Made by a program: the position numbers and the translations under genes. Of a stretch of DNA of 64,000 nucleotides, positions 50,546-59,315 are shown in pieces (positions within the stretch are counted from its first letter, which is position 1; every line of letters starts with the position of its first letter). The DNA lies in contig DASVTY010000012.1 in assembly GCA_036387315.1 (NCBI GenBank), positions 1 to 64,000 of the forward strand, written 5' to 3'. The DNA is from JALZCH01 sp036387315. Its GTDB lineage: Bacteria > Acidobacteriota > Blastocatellia > Pyrinomonadales > Pyrinomonadaceae. The notes beneath the pieces were generated by a model. It did not search any database. It was not told the DNA's origin and worked only from the letters and a program-made list of their open reading frames with translations.

Positions 50546-51727
50546 ATGAAATCAGGAAAAAAAATACAATTGGGAATCGAGCGTCTTTTGGAAGACGAGT
50601 TATCGCTTTTAAAAAATGCCAGAGTCGGGCTTCTCTGCAATCAAGCGTCGGTCAATCATAGTTTTCATCATGCCGCAGACCTTTTATACCAAAAGGCGGA
50701 AATAAATTTAACCGCTTTGTTCGGACCGCAGCACGGGATCAGAGGCGATGTTCAGGATAATATGATTGAAACCGGACATTCGATGGATTCGGCGACTGAT
50801 TTGCCGGTTTACTCGCTTTATTCGGAGACGCGCGAGCCGACCGACGAGATGCTGGAGAATATTGATATTTTAGTGTGCGATTTACAGGATGTCGGGTGCC
50901 GGATTTATACGTTCGTTTATACAATGGCGAATTGTATGAAAGTTGCCGGTCGGCTTGGAAAAAAGGTTATCGTTTGTGATCGCCCGAATCCGATTAACGG
51001 CATCTCAATTGAAGGAAATGTTCTGGACCCGAATTGGGCTTCATTCGTCGGAATGTATCCGATTCCGGTGCGGCACGGATTGACAATAGGCGAGTTAGCA
51101 TTGTTCTTTAAGGAATACTTTAACATCGAGTGCGAGCTTGAAATTGTCCCGATGCGGGGTTGGGAACGGCAATTGTGGCTTGATGAAACCGATGCTCCAT
51201 GGGTTTTGCCGTCTCCGAATATGCCGACGGTCGATACCGCCGCGGTTTTCCCCGCGACGGTGTTTTTTGAAGGGACGCAGGTTTCTGAAGGGCGCGGAAC
51301 GACCCGACCGTTTGAGCTTGTCGGAGCGCCTTATATCAATTCGCAGCAATTTGCCGCAAAACTGAATTCTTTAAAGTTGCCGGGTGTTTATTTCAGAGCC
51401 GCCGAATTTCAGCCGACGTTTCAAAAACACTCAGGCAAGACCTGCGGCGGCGTTCAGCTTCACGTTTTAGACAGAGAGACGTTTGAGCCGGTGCGCACCG
51501 GGATAGCTATGGTTAAAGCGATTGTTGAACTTTACGGAGAAGAGTTTAAATGGAAAAATCCTCCATACGAATATGTTTACGATAAAAATCCTTTTGACGT
51601 AATCAGCGGAACGGACGAGATCAGGCGAGCGATTGAAAATAAAACGTCAATTGAACAGTTAACCGCTTCCTGGCAGAATGATATTCAAGCGTATGTTGAC
51701 CGAAGGGTACCTATTTTGTTGTATTAA
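50546..51727 (+). CDS. namZ: exo-beta-N-acetylmuramidase NamZ (DUF1343)
   Basis: 393 residues from the ATG at 50546; an earlier frame from 50393 lies inside the preceding gene. NARVGLLCNQASVNHSF, FGPQHGIRGDVQDN, VCDLQDVGCRIYTFVYTM, CDRPNPING and PSPNMPT are DUF1343 signatures. NamZ cleaves terminal MurNAc from peptidoglycan fragments during recycling. Here there is no visible signal peptide. Pairs with the C26 amidotransferase upstream. Confidence 0.9.
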   Translation: MKSGKKIQLGIERLLEDELSLLKNARVGLLCNQASVNHSFHHAADLLYQKAEINLTALFGPQHGIRGDVQDNMIETGHSMDSATDLPVYSLYSETREPTDEMLENIDILVCDLQDVGCRIYTFVYTMANCMKVAGRLGKKVIVCDRPNPINGISIEGNVLDPNWASFVGMYPIPVRHGLTIGELALFFKEYFNIECELEIVPMRGWERQLWLDETDAPWVLPSPNMPTVDTAAVFPATVFFEGTQVSEGRGTTRPFELVGAPYINSQQFAAKLNSLKLPGVYFRAAEFQPTFQKHSGKTCGGVQLHVLDRETFEPVRTGIAMVKAIVELYGEEFKWKNPPYEYVYDKNPFDVISGTDEIRRAIENKTSIEQLTASWQNDIQAYVDRRVPILLY

Positions 51728-51839
51728 AGGTTTTACCTGGTTAATGAAGTCTCTTTAGGGTGTCGAATTAAGTGTTTTTCTTTTAAGGTTTTTGTTTTTG
51801 TGTCTCAGTTCTGACAGTTAAAGTTAAATGGGAGATCGG

Positions 51840-52235
51840 ATGAATTCAAGATTATTTGTTTATTGTGCCGCCGCCTGGGTCATTCCGGGTTTGGGGCATC
51901 TATTGTTAAAGCGCTGGGGGCGCGGATTATTAATTTGCGGGGCGGTCGTTTCCATGTTAATTGTGGGCTTGACGCTAAAAGGCGCTTTTTTGTTTCAGAC
52001 CGGGGCGGAACAGGGGCTGATGATGCACCGTTTTCATCTTTTTTCGACCTTGGGAAACGGAGCGTTTTTTCTTTTTCAGTTTCTTTTAGGCGGAGGCGCA
52101 ACTTTGCTGCAGATTCAGGACGCTCTGAAGACTCCGACTTTTGAATATGGCGTCAGATTTCTCGCCGCCGCCGGGTTGTTAAATTATCTTTCGATTTTGG
52201 ATGTTGCAGACATAGCGCTGGGGAGAAAAGAATGA
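51840..52235 (+). CDS. small integral membrane protein
   Basis: 131 residues from the ATG at 51840, which has GGGAG 6 bases upstream; the ATG at 51828 has none. Three or four hydrophobic segments, the first pattern AAAWVIPGLGHLLLKRWGRGLLICGAVV is the P-G-x-G-H...RG motif of TM2/DUF6677-like membrane proteins of acidobacteria. The next small gene overlaps by 4 bases (ATGA). Function unknown. Confidence 0.75.
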   Translation: MNSRLFVYCAAAWVIPGLGHLLLKRWGRGLLICGAVVSMLIVGLTLKGAFLFQTGAEQGLMMHRFHLFSTLGNGAFFLFQFLLGGGATLLQIQDALKTPTFEYGVRFLAAAGLLNYLSILDVADIALGRKE

Positions 52236-52405
52236 CTCAATTTTTGCTTTTTATCGCCTTCGCTTTTTTTGTTGCCAGTGTTTTTGGGGCGGTGGCAAAC
52301 GGCGGCATTAAATCCAGAATCTTATACGCGACAAAAGTTTTTTGTGAATTTGTCGGCATCGGCTTGATTTTGGCTTGGATTTTCTACTTTCTGCCAAACA
52401 ATTAA
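52232..52405 (+). CDS. 57-residue membrane protein
   Basis: MTQFLLFIAFAFFVASVFGAV-type first helix, a loop NGGIKSRILYATK, and a second helix ending YFLPNN. The ATG overlaps the previous stop (ATGA), and a GGGAG ribosome site is just upstream, so it is very likely translated together with the 131-residue membrane protein. Function unknown. Confidence 0.75.
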   Translation: MTQFLLFIAFAFFVASVFGAVANGGIKSRILYATKVFCEFVGIGLILAWIFYFLPNN

Positions 52406-52475
52406 GAACTCGGCTCAATACTAAGTTCAGAGTCTCATCGGTGAATATTGTTCCCGACTTTTATTATTTTTCCCA

Positions 52476-53246
52476 GTGAAGATTCATCAAACGGAATGTT
52501 TATTTTTAAGAAGCTATCCGCTTTCGGAAGCGGATAAGATTGTTGCTTGTTTAACCCCGGATTACGGGATGATCAAGCTGGTGGTGAGAGGCGCTCGTAA
52601 AATCAAAAGCCGATTTAGCGGCAGCATCGAACCGTTCAGCGTCGGCGAAATCGCTTTTTATCGGCGTGAAGACGCCGAACTCGGAATTTTACGAAGCATC
52701 GAATTAAAACAATCCTATTTTCATCTCGCCAAAAACGTTAATTTGGTCGCCGCTCTGGCATATTTCGGAGAATTACTGGCGGAGTTTTCGCCCCCGCACG
52801 AACCGAACGAAAATCTTTATCGAATGGCTCGCGCTTGTTTTAAAGCCGTTGCCGAAGCCGCAGACGATAAAAATAAAGTCGCCGCTGGGGTTTTGTATTT
52901 TGAATTGTGGATTTTGCGGCTCACCGGTTATCTGCCCTCAAGCACAGTCTGCGGAGAATGCCGACGCCGAATCGGGGCAAACGAGGGGATTGTTTGGTCT
53001 TCGGAAAACCGCTTTTTATGCGATTTGTGCGCCGCAGGCATGCGCGGAATCGTTTTAACGCCTGACAAAGCCGTTCTGCTGCGCGCCGCACGTAGACTAT
53101 CACCGCCGGAGTTTATCGCTCAATTCGCTTTTGAGCGTGAATTTTTGTCGCCGCTGTCGGCAATTACGCGTAAATTAATCAAACAGGTTTTACTACGCGA
53201 AATCGAATATTGGAGCGAAAAGAATTGGGAATCGGGACAGCCGTAA
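52476..53246 (+). CDS. recO: DNA repair protein RecO
   Basis: 256 residues from a GTG at 52476. N-terminal OB fold (ECLFLRSYPLSEADKIVACLTPDYGMIKLVVRGARK) and, near residue 152, the zinc ribbon CGECRRR...FLCDLC. RecO helps load RecA with RecR and RecF. It overlaps the lptF-lptG start. Typical length and ends. Confidence 0.95.
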   Translation: MKIHQTECLFLRSYPLSEADKIVACLTPDYGMIKLVVRGARKIKSRFSGSIEPFSVGEIAFYRREDAELGILRSIELKQSYFHLAKNVNLVAALAYFGELLAEFSPPHEPNENLYRMARACFKAVAEAADDKNKVAAGVLYFELWILRLTGYLPSSTVCGECRRRIGANEGIVWSSENRFLCDLCAAGMRGIVLTPDKAVLLRAARRLSPPEFIAQFAFEREFLSPLSAITRKLIKQVLLREIEYWSEKNWESGQP

Positions 53247-55540
53247 TCGAAAGGTACGTTTGGCGAACAATTGTTCCGTATTTTTTTCTCGCCTGGTTTT
53301 TGCTGACCGCAATTTTGCTGCTCCAGCAAGCCAGCCGCTTCTCTGATGTTTTATTCGGCGCTCAAATACCTTCAAGCCTGATTTCGGAGCTTCTCGTCGC
53401 TCTTCTGCCCAACATTTTGGCTTTTACCAGCCCGATGGCTCTTTTTACGGGAGTAATGATCGGACTCGGGCAAATGCAGGGCGAGAGCGAATTGATCGCC
53501 ATGCGCGCCGCCGGTGTCTCGAATTTTAAAATCCTCACGCCCGCTCTTCTGCTCGGATTCTTTCTGACGATTTTAACTCTTTATATCAATTTCGAGGGCG
53601 TTCCGAAATCCGCGCAGCTCGTTCGCCAGGTGGGCGTCAAGGCTGCTCTGGCAAAGCTCGAATCGCCGCTCGAACCCGGCGTTTTTAACAATGAAATTCC
53701 CAAATACGTAATTTACACGCGCGAAGGAAACCGCGAAAAAGGCGTTTGGGAGCGCGTCTTTATTCACGCCCGCGAAAAAAACGGGCAGGTTCGTTTAATC
53801 ACCGCGAAAAGCGGAAAGATTGATTCGGCGGGGGAGCAATCGGAGCTTGTTTTGCAGGATGCGGTCGTCACAACTTTGGGCGACGGCAAACAGATTGCCC
53901 TGGAGCGTGTGAACACGCTGCGTGTGGCGCTGGAGATGGGACGGCGGCAGCTTTTGGATAAGCTTCAGAAAGCGGAGCGCGCGCCCGAAGAAATGGGACT
54001 AAATGAACTGGCTGCTTTTGCGGGGCAAAAAGACGGTAAAGAAAAACGCGACGCCGAAGTTTTATGGCATCGCCGCGTTTCTTTGGCGGGTGCGCCGCTG
54101 GTCTTTGCTTTTTTGGGAGTCGCTTTAAGTTTGCGATACGCGCGGGGAGGGCGCGGGTTTAATGGAATTCTGGCGTTGCTGGTGCTGGTTTGTTATTACC
54201 TGATCTCGCTTTTCTTCGAGCAGATGTCCAGGACCGGGAGCGTTCCGGTTTTTCCGGGAAGCTGGACAGCCCCGGCTCTAGCTTTTTTGTTTTCGTTATG
54301 GCTGCTTTCAAAAGGCTTTCGGAAGAGTCGTTTTGCCTTTCCCGGTTTTAGGGCGATTGATTTGCCGTTTTTCCCGAGATTATTTTCGCGGTTGAGTACC
54401 GGCGGCTTCAAAAACAAGCCGAATATGAGTTTGCAATTTGCCATTTCGGGGTTATTGAACCGGGATATGATTGTTGATTTATTGAAATATTTCGCCTTCG
54501 CAACAGGCGGGTTGTTATTTCTTTATTTGATATTTACTTCTTTTGAGTTGTGGCGTTTTGCCGCCGCAGCTCCTTCAGGTTTTCAGATTTTAGGCAAATA
54601 TCTGCTTTATATCTCGCCTATTGTCGTTTTTCAGGTCGCGCCTTCGGCGCTCCTTTTGGCGGTTTTGTTTGCTTACGGAATCAGAGCCAAAAGAAGCGAA
54701 GTTATTGCCTGGAGCGCCGCAGGTCAAAACGTATTTCGTTTGTTGATTCCGGCTTTTTTCATAAGCGGATTAATCGGTTGGGGGGCTTGGACGCTGCAGG
54801 AAAATGTACTGCCGCAAACGAATAAGCGACAGGACATGCTGCGAGCGCAGTTAAAAGGCGGAGCGGCGGCTGTTTCGCAGGAAGGAAGATTTTGGTTTGC
54901 CGCGCCCGAGAAAATATATTCGTTCGTGACCGATAAAAATAACCAAACGAATCAGACCGCTGAACTCAGGGAAGTCGAGATTTATGATTTCGGAGACGGC
55001 GGTTTTCATTTAAAGCGTTTGGTTCGTTCTCAACAGGGAAGCTGGGCGAACGGCAATATTCAATTGAACAAAATACAGCAAGTTAAGTGGGAGAATAATT
55101 TGGTCGAGGTTGAAAATAAAGATGAGATCCAAACCGAAGCAGTAGAAGAAGGCGTCGGAGAGTTGAGCTTGAGCGGTTCAAAATTTTTTTATGCGTCGTT
55201 GAGCGATTTGAAAGAGCGCTTGAAAACGGCTGATTCCATTAGCGAGAAGCGGCGCTTGAGAGTGGCTTTGCAAAAGCATTTCACGTCCATCGTTTTACCG
55301 ATCATCATTGTTTTATTCAGCGCGCCTTTTGCGGTGACTTTCGGAAGAAGAGGGAACGGCGGGAAAGCCAATCTTTCGCTGGTTAATGTTTTCGGAATCT
55401 GGTTGGGGTTTATGGCTTTATCAGCTTTTTTTGAACAACTCGGATATTCGGGTTTTTTGACCGATTACATAGCTGTCTGGGCACCGATATTAATATTAAC
55501 AAGCATCGGCGGTTATTTTCTGGCAAAGACCCCGAACTGA
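53225..55540 (+). CDS. LptF-LptG fused permease of LPS exporter
   Basis: 771 residues from a TTG at 53225 with GGAG 9 bases upstream; a TTG at 53210 gives 776. Two YjgP/YjgQ domains in one chain: the first (about 1-370) starts IERYVWRTIVPYFFLAWFLLTAILLLQQASRFSDVLF, the second (about 400-771) starts FAISGLLNRDMIVDLLKYFAFATGG. Each half has six membrane segments around a periplasmic beta-jellyroll. In most bacteria LptF and LptG are separate and form a heterodimer with LptB2. It moves LPS from the inner membrane. lptA, lptB and lptC are not in the window. Confidence 0.9.
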   Translation: MGIGTAVIERYVWRTIVPYFFLAWFLLTAILLLQQASRFSDVLFGAQIPSSLISELLVALLPNILAFTSPMALFTGVMIGLGQMQGESELIAMRAAGVSNFKILTPALLLGFFLTILTLYINFEGVPKSAQLVRQVGVKAALAKLESPLEPGVFNNEIPKYVIYTREGNREKGVWERVFIHAREKNGQVRLITAKSGKIDSAGEQSELVLQDAVVTTLGDGKQIALERVNTLRVALEMGRRQLLDKLQKAERAPEEMGLNELAAFAGQKDGKEKRDAEVLWHRRVSLAGAPLVFAFLGVALSLRYARGGRGFNGILALLVLVCYYLISLFFEQMSRTGSVPVFPGSWTAPALAFLFSLWLLSKGFRKSRFAFPGFRAIDLPFFPRLFSRLSTGGFKNKPNMSLQFAISGLLNRDMIVDLLKYFAFATGGLLFLYLIFTSFELWRFAAAAPSGFQILGKYLLYISPIVVFQVAPSALLLAVLFAYGIRAKRSEVIAWSAAGQNVFRLLIPAFFISGLIGWGAWTLQENVLPQTNKRQDMLRAQLKGGAAAVSQEGRFWFAAPEKIYSFVTDKNNQTNQTAELREVEIYDFGDGGFHLKRLVRSQQGSWANGNIQLNKIQQVKWENNLVEVENKDEIQTEAVEEGVGELSLSGSKFFYASLSDLKERLKTADSISEKRRLRVALQKHFTSIVLPIIIVLFSAPFAVTFGRRGNGGKANLSLVNVFGIWLGFMALSAFFEQLGYSGFLTDYIAVWAPILILTSIGGYFLAKTPN

Positions 55541-55593
55541 TAGAAGGCTTTCGCGTCTGATAACGTCTTGGGTTTCGGTGATTGTCAAATAAA

Positions 55594-55621
55594 AAAGGCG
55601 GCTGAAAAATAAGCCGCCTTT
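55594..55621. terminator. intrinsic terminator, bidirectional
   Basis: AAAGGCGGCT-GAAAAATA-AGCCGCCTTT, a 10-bp stem with A-run before and T-run after, between the LptFG gene (plus) and ahcY (minus). Confidence 0.92.
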
Positions 55622-55649
55622 TCAGTTTTCGTTTTTTTGCTTGTTTTGC

Positions 55650-56927
55650 TTAAGTACCTGTTTCCCAACTGGTCATATATTCGATCTGCTCCGGGGTGAG
55701 CGTATCAATCGAAATTCCCATTGCCATTAATTTAAGACCGGCGATTTCAGTGTCTACTTCTGCCGGGAGAGTGTGGACTCCGGGTGGCAACTTGCCTTTG
55801 TTAACAACCAGATATTCAGCCGAGAGCGCTTGATTGGCGAAACTCATATCCATCACGCTAGCCGGATGACCTTCAGCGGCGGCGAGGTTAATTAATCTGC
55901 CTTCGCCGAGAACAATGATCCGCTTGCCGGAATCGGAAAGCCTGTACTCCTGAACAAACGGGCGGACGGTCAACGGCTCGCTGGCGCTCATTTCGGCGAG
56001 CGCCGACAGGTTTATTTCTAAATCAAAGTGTCCGCTGTTGCAGACAATCGCCCCGTCTTTCATCAAAGGGAAATGTTTGCGGTCAATCACGTCCCGGTTT
56101 CCGGTAACGGTAATAAAAATTTCTCCAACGGCTGCGGCTTCGTTCATTGGCATCACGCGAAAACCGTCCATTACGGCTTCAACCGCTTTGATCGGATCAA
56201 TTTCGGTGACTAAAACATTTGCACCCAAGCCTCTGGCGCGCATTGCGACGCCTTTTCCGCACCAGCCGTAACCCAAAACGACCAGATTTTTTCCAGCCAG
56301 CAAAATGTTTGTCGCACGGATTACGCCATCTATTGTTGATTGCCCGGTGCCGTAACGATTGTCGAAGAAATGTTTGGTTTGTGCGTTATTAACAGCCATT
56401 GCGGGAAAGGGAAGCACGCCTGCTTTTTGCATCGCTTCGAGTCGAACGATTCCGGTAGTGGTTTCTTCGGTCGAGCCGACGATTTTGGAAATTTGATGCT
56501 GTCGCTCTTTTAAAAGCGTAGCTACTACGTCCGAGCCGTCGTCAATAATCAAATCCGGTTCGGTATCGAGAGCGATTCGAACGTGGCGGTTGTAAGTTTC
56601 GGTGGATTCGCCCTTAATGGCAAAAACCGGAATTCCGTATTCGGCTACTAAAGCGGCAGCCACGTCGTCCTGCGTTGAAAGCGGATTGGAAGCAATAAGG
56701 ATGCAGTCCGCGCCGCCCGCTTGAAGTGTCCGCGCCAAATTAGCGGTTTCTGTCGTGATGTGCGCGCAAGCGACGATCTTGTAGCCTTGTAAGGGTTTTT
56801 CGGTTGCGAATCTATCTCGAATCAGTCGTAAAACCGGCATTTCGCGGTCAGCCCATTCGATGCGCTGCTTTCCCATCGGTGCCAGATTTATATCTCTAAT
56901 ATCATAATTGGAAACTGCTGGTTGCAT
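55650..56927 (-). CDS. ahcY: adenosylhomocysteinase (S-adenosyl-L-homocysteine hydrolase)
   Basis: 425 residues, the shorter bacterial/archaeal type that lacks the 40-residue insertion. CAHITTETANLARTLQAGGADCILIASNPLSTQDDVAAAL and the NAD domain VVLGYGWCGKGVAMRARGLGANVLVTEIDP; DNRYGTGQSTIDGVIRATN contains the NAD-binding and substrate residues. It hydrolyses S-adenosylhomocysteine, made by all the methyltransferases of this window, to adenosine and homocysteine with bound NAD. No good ribosome site is seen; a hairpin lies upstream. Confidence 0.95.
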   Translation of the reverse strand: MQPAVSNYDIRDINLAPMGKQRIEWADREMPVLRLIRDRFATEKPLQGYKIVACAHITTETANLARTLQAGGADCILIASNPLSTQDDVAAALVAEYGIPVFAIKGESTETYNRHVRIALDTEPDLIIDDGSDVVATLLKERQHQISKIVGSTEETTTGIVRLEAMQKAGVLPFPAMAVNNAQTKHFFDNRYGTGQSTIDGVIRATNILLAGKNLVVLGYGWCGKGVAMRARGLGANVLVTEIDPIKAVEAVMDGFRVMPMNEAAAVGEIFITVTGNRDVIDRKHFPLMKDGAIVCNSGHFDLEINLSALAEMSASEPLTVRPFVQEYRLSDSGKRIIVLGEGRLINLAAAEGHPASVMDMSFANQALSAEYLVVNKGKLPPGVHTLPAEVDTEIAGLKLMAMGISIDTLTPEQIEYMTSWETGT

Positions 56928-56945
56928 AATTTACTTGTCTGAAAG

Positions 56946-57012
56946 AGCGGAATTTTGAAAGCGTTGAATCAATTGAATCAAAGGAAACCTGCTCAACGTT
57001 CAGAATTCCGCT
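56946..57012 (-). promoter_or_regulatory. long hairpin in ahcY 5' leader
   Basis: Arms 56946-56967 and 56993-57012 pair (AGCGGAATTCTGAACGTTGA with a 2-base bulge and one G-U) around a 25-base loop, ending 19 bases before the ahcY start. It may be a leader structure or another dispersed palindrome. It does not match the SAH riboswitch consensus as I know it. Confidence 0.5.
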
Positions 57013-57117
57013 TTTGTGGTTTATAGTCAAATTTACTTTTAATATTTCAACAGGGAATTTTAAGCTCGGAACTGGTTATCGAAGAACAAAATGCTGCGTC
57101 CGATAATAAAGATTATG

Positions 57118-58011
57118 TCATGCCGAATCGTTTTGCTCTTCAATATTGTCCAAATCTTCCAAAACCTTTTTAATTGCACCTTTTAAATCGTTTATATTCG
57201 CCGGTTTTTTGAACTTGATTTCCAGTCTAAAGCTATGGTTAGCATCATTAAACTTAAAAACACGCAAAGGAAAATTTATATTCTTTCCGACGTTCAAAAA
57301 CTCAAGCGATTCCGAGTCAGCTTTTATTAACCGCGACGTGACGAATTTTCCCGGTTGAGAGCCGTCGTTATTAGAGTTCTGTTTTTGCCCGAAGCTATTA
57401 TTAATTTCCTCGAACATCTCCTCTTCGTCAAATTTCCTGGCAATCTTTAGAATCGCGGCTTTCGACGAAACACCCGCGATTAAGCACTTTTGCCTGACTG
57501 CCGGCGGAATTGACGCGATGGTTAGCGTCTCTGTAACAGAAGAACGGCTTTTGCTGAGCTTTTTCGCCAAATCTTCGTGCGTATATCTAAAACGCTCGCA
57601 CAGAGATTGGTACGCATCGGCTTCTTCCCAGACGGTTAAATCTTTACGCTGTAGATTTTCGATTAGGGCGATTTCGGCAATTTCCTGATCGCTAACATTC
57701 AGCTCTATGCAAGGCACCTCAGTTAAACCGGCTATCTGAGACGCTCTCCAGCGGCGCTCTCCTGCAATAATCAGCCATTTCTCGGCACCTGCCAGCGGTT
57801 TCACCAAAAGCGGTTCAAGGACGCCCTTCTCCTTTATCGAAGCGACCAGCTCGCTTAAATCTCCCATTTCAACTCTCGGCTGTTCTGGGTTCGGCTCAAT
57901 TTTCGCAATTGGAATTATGCGTCCGATAAACTGATGGGATTTCGTTAATTCGTCCACGTAATGTGAGTCGTGACGCATTTTCAATCCTAACGGCAAGCCT
58001 TTTTTAGACAC
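57118..58011 (-). CDS. parB: chromosome partition protein ParB
   Basis: 297 residues from a GTG at 58011, chosen over an earlier in-frame codon (58071) because GAGGAGG lies 9 bases upstream of the GTG and it overlaps the parA stop by only 8 bases. ParB N domain IIPIAKIEPNPEQPRVEM, CTP-binding GERRWRAS, ENLQRKDL, then HTH (THEDLAKKLSKSRSSVTETL) and a C-terminal dimerisation segment. Binds parS and segregates the origin region with ParA. Confidence 0.92.
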   Translation of the reverse strand: MSKKGLPLGLKMRHDSHYVDELTKSHQFIGRIIPIAKIEPNPEQPRVEMGDLSELVASIKEKGVLEPLLVKPLAGAEKWLIIAGERRWRASQIAGLTEVPCIELNVSDQEIAEIALIENLQRKDLTVWEEADAYQSLCERFRYTHEDLAKKLSKSRSSVTETLTIASIPPAVRQKCLIAGVSSKAAILKIARKFDEEEMFEEINNSFGQKQNSNNDGSQPGKFVTSRLIKADSESLEFLNVGKNINFPLRVFKFNDANHSFRLEIKFKKPANINDLKGAIKKVLEDLDNIEEQNDSA

Positions 58012-58759
58012 GTGCAAAGACCTCCTCGCATAGATGCAAATATTCGGTTGCTCCGGACGAATTCGGCGCATACGTAAAAATTGTTTCTTTATGTGCCGGA
58101 GATTCTTCGAGCCGGACGCTTCTCGTAATCACCGTCTCGAAAGTGCTGCTCCCGAAAACCTGACGAATATGGTTTTGCACTTCTCTGGAAAGCGTTGTTC
58201 TTCTGTCATGCAAGGTAACCAGCACGCCGAGCAGTTTTAGATTAGGATTTGGTCTCGCTCGCACTTTTTCGATGGTTTCCAGCAGATCGTCCGTGCCCTC
58301 AAGAGCAAAATACGACGCTTGGATCGGTATCAAAATATGTGTCGCAGCGACCAAGGCGTTAATAGTTATCAGACCCAGCGTCGGCGGTGTGTCCAAAATT
58401 ATCAAATCATACTCTTTTTTTATTTGTTCAAGCCGGTCTTTAAATCTAAAAATAGCGTCAAAATCACCGACCAGCTTTGATTCGAGCTTAGCCAAATTAA
58501 TTTTAGCCGGAATAATATCGAGGTTTTCAACTCCGGTCCGATATAGGGACTCCCTCCAGTCACCCTTATTATCAATCAAAAGGTCATATGTTGAATTCGA
58601 GACGGACTCAACATTTAAAAAAGAAATGGAGCTATTACTTTGCGGGTCCAAATCACATAACAAAACTCTCTTCCCTTTAAGGGCGCACGCGGCTGACAGA
58701 TTAATGGCTGTCGTAGTTTTCCCAACTCCGCCTTTTTGATTGGCAATTGCTATAATCAT
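58004..58759 (-). CDS. parA: chromosome partition ATPase ParA
   Basis: 251 residues, the Soj-type size. Deviant Walker A KGGVGKTT near residue 10, LLCDLDPQSNSS, and LIILDTPPTLGLITINALVAA. Overlaps parB. The arrangement parA-parB downstream of miaB and a BFN gene differs from the common gidB-parAB-dnaA region. No parS-type TGTTTCACGTGAAACA was seen in the window. Confidence 0.93.
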   Translation of the reverse strand: MIIAIANQKGGVGKTTTAINLSAACALKGKRVLLCDLDPQSNSSISFLNVESVSNSTYDLLIDNKGDWRESLYRTGVENLDIIPAKINLAKLESKLVGDFDAIFRFKDRLEQIKKEYDLIILDTPPTLGLITINALVAATHILIPIQASYFALEGTDDLLETIEKVRARPNPNLKLLGVLVTLHDRRTTLSREVQNHIRQVFGSSTFETVITRSVRLEESPAHKETIFTYAPNSSGATEYLHLCEEVFARV

Positions 58760-58791
58760 CAGCTTTTTGTAATTCTAATCGAAATAGACGG

Positions 58792-59265
58792 TTATTCGCT
58801 GATCAAATCAGGCCATTCTTCGCCCGTTACTTCTTCGCTCTCTTCGTCGCTGGAAACTAGATTTGATCCCGCCAGTCGAACGACTTCGGGTTTAACCCAA
58901 ATTCCGCAGCTAAAACGAAGCGCCAGAGCGATTGCATCAGAGGGTCTGGCATCAATCGCCGTCAGACTTCCATCCTGTTGACGCATTTCAATCAAAGCAA
59001 AAAAAGTATCGTTCCGCAACTCGGTAATAATGACCCTTTCAACCACAGCTCCCATTTGAGTAATTATATTTCTGAGCAAATCGTGAGTCATAGGGCGTTG
59101 AGGAACTGTTTTTTCAATTTCCAGAGCGATTGCGTTCGCTTCGAATGTTCCAACCCAGATAGGAATGACGGTTTCATCGGAAACCCCACGCAAGACAACA
59201 ATCGGGGTACCGCTGTGAGGCTCCATAATCAACGCGCCAACTTTTACTTCAATATCGTTTTCCAT
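58792..59265 (-). CDS. bifunctional nuclease family protein (BFN, DUF151)
   Basis: 157 residues from the ATG at 59265 (GAGG just upstream); an earlier in-frame start would give a hydrophobic leader not typical of the family. DIEVKVGALIMEPHSGTPIVVLRGVSDETVIPIWVGTFEANAIALEIE...RPMTHDLLRNII and AIDARPSDAIALALRF are BFN-domain signatures. Some members have DNase and RNase activity in plants. Acidic C-terminus. Lies between miaB and parA on the same strand. Confidence 0.9.
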   Translation of the reverse strand: MENDIEVKVGALIMEPHSGTPIVVLRGVSDETVIPIWVGTFEANAIALEIEKTVPQRPMTHDLLRNIITQMGAVVERVIITELRNDTFFALIEMRQQDGSLTAIDARPSDAIALALRFSCGIWVKPEVVRLAGSNLVSSDEESEEVTGEEWPDLISE

Positions 59266-59315
59266 CCGCAACCTCGAACAAATAATACAAAAACAAGATA
59301 GTATAAATCCAATCG

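Noticed and set aside
56946..57012. SAH riboswitch upstream of ahcY
   Set aside because: The hairpin does not contain the conserved SAH riboswitch core that I know; only a simple stem-loop is visible.
58012..58071. Longer ParB start at 58071
   Set aside because: It would overlap parA by 68 bases and lacks a ribosome site; the GTG at 58011 has GAGGAGG 9 bases upstream.
57118..58759. parS sites near parAB
   Set aside because: No sequence close to TGTTTCACGTGAAACA was found by eye in the window.
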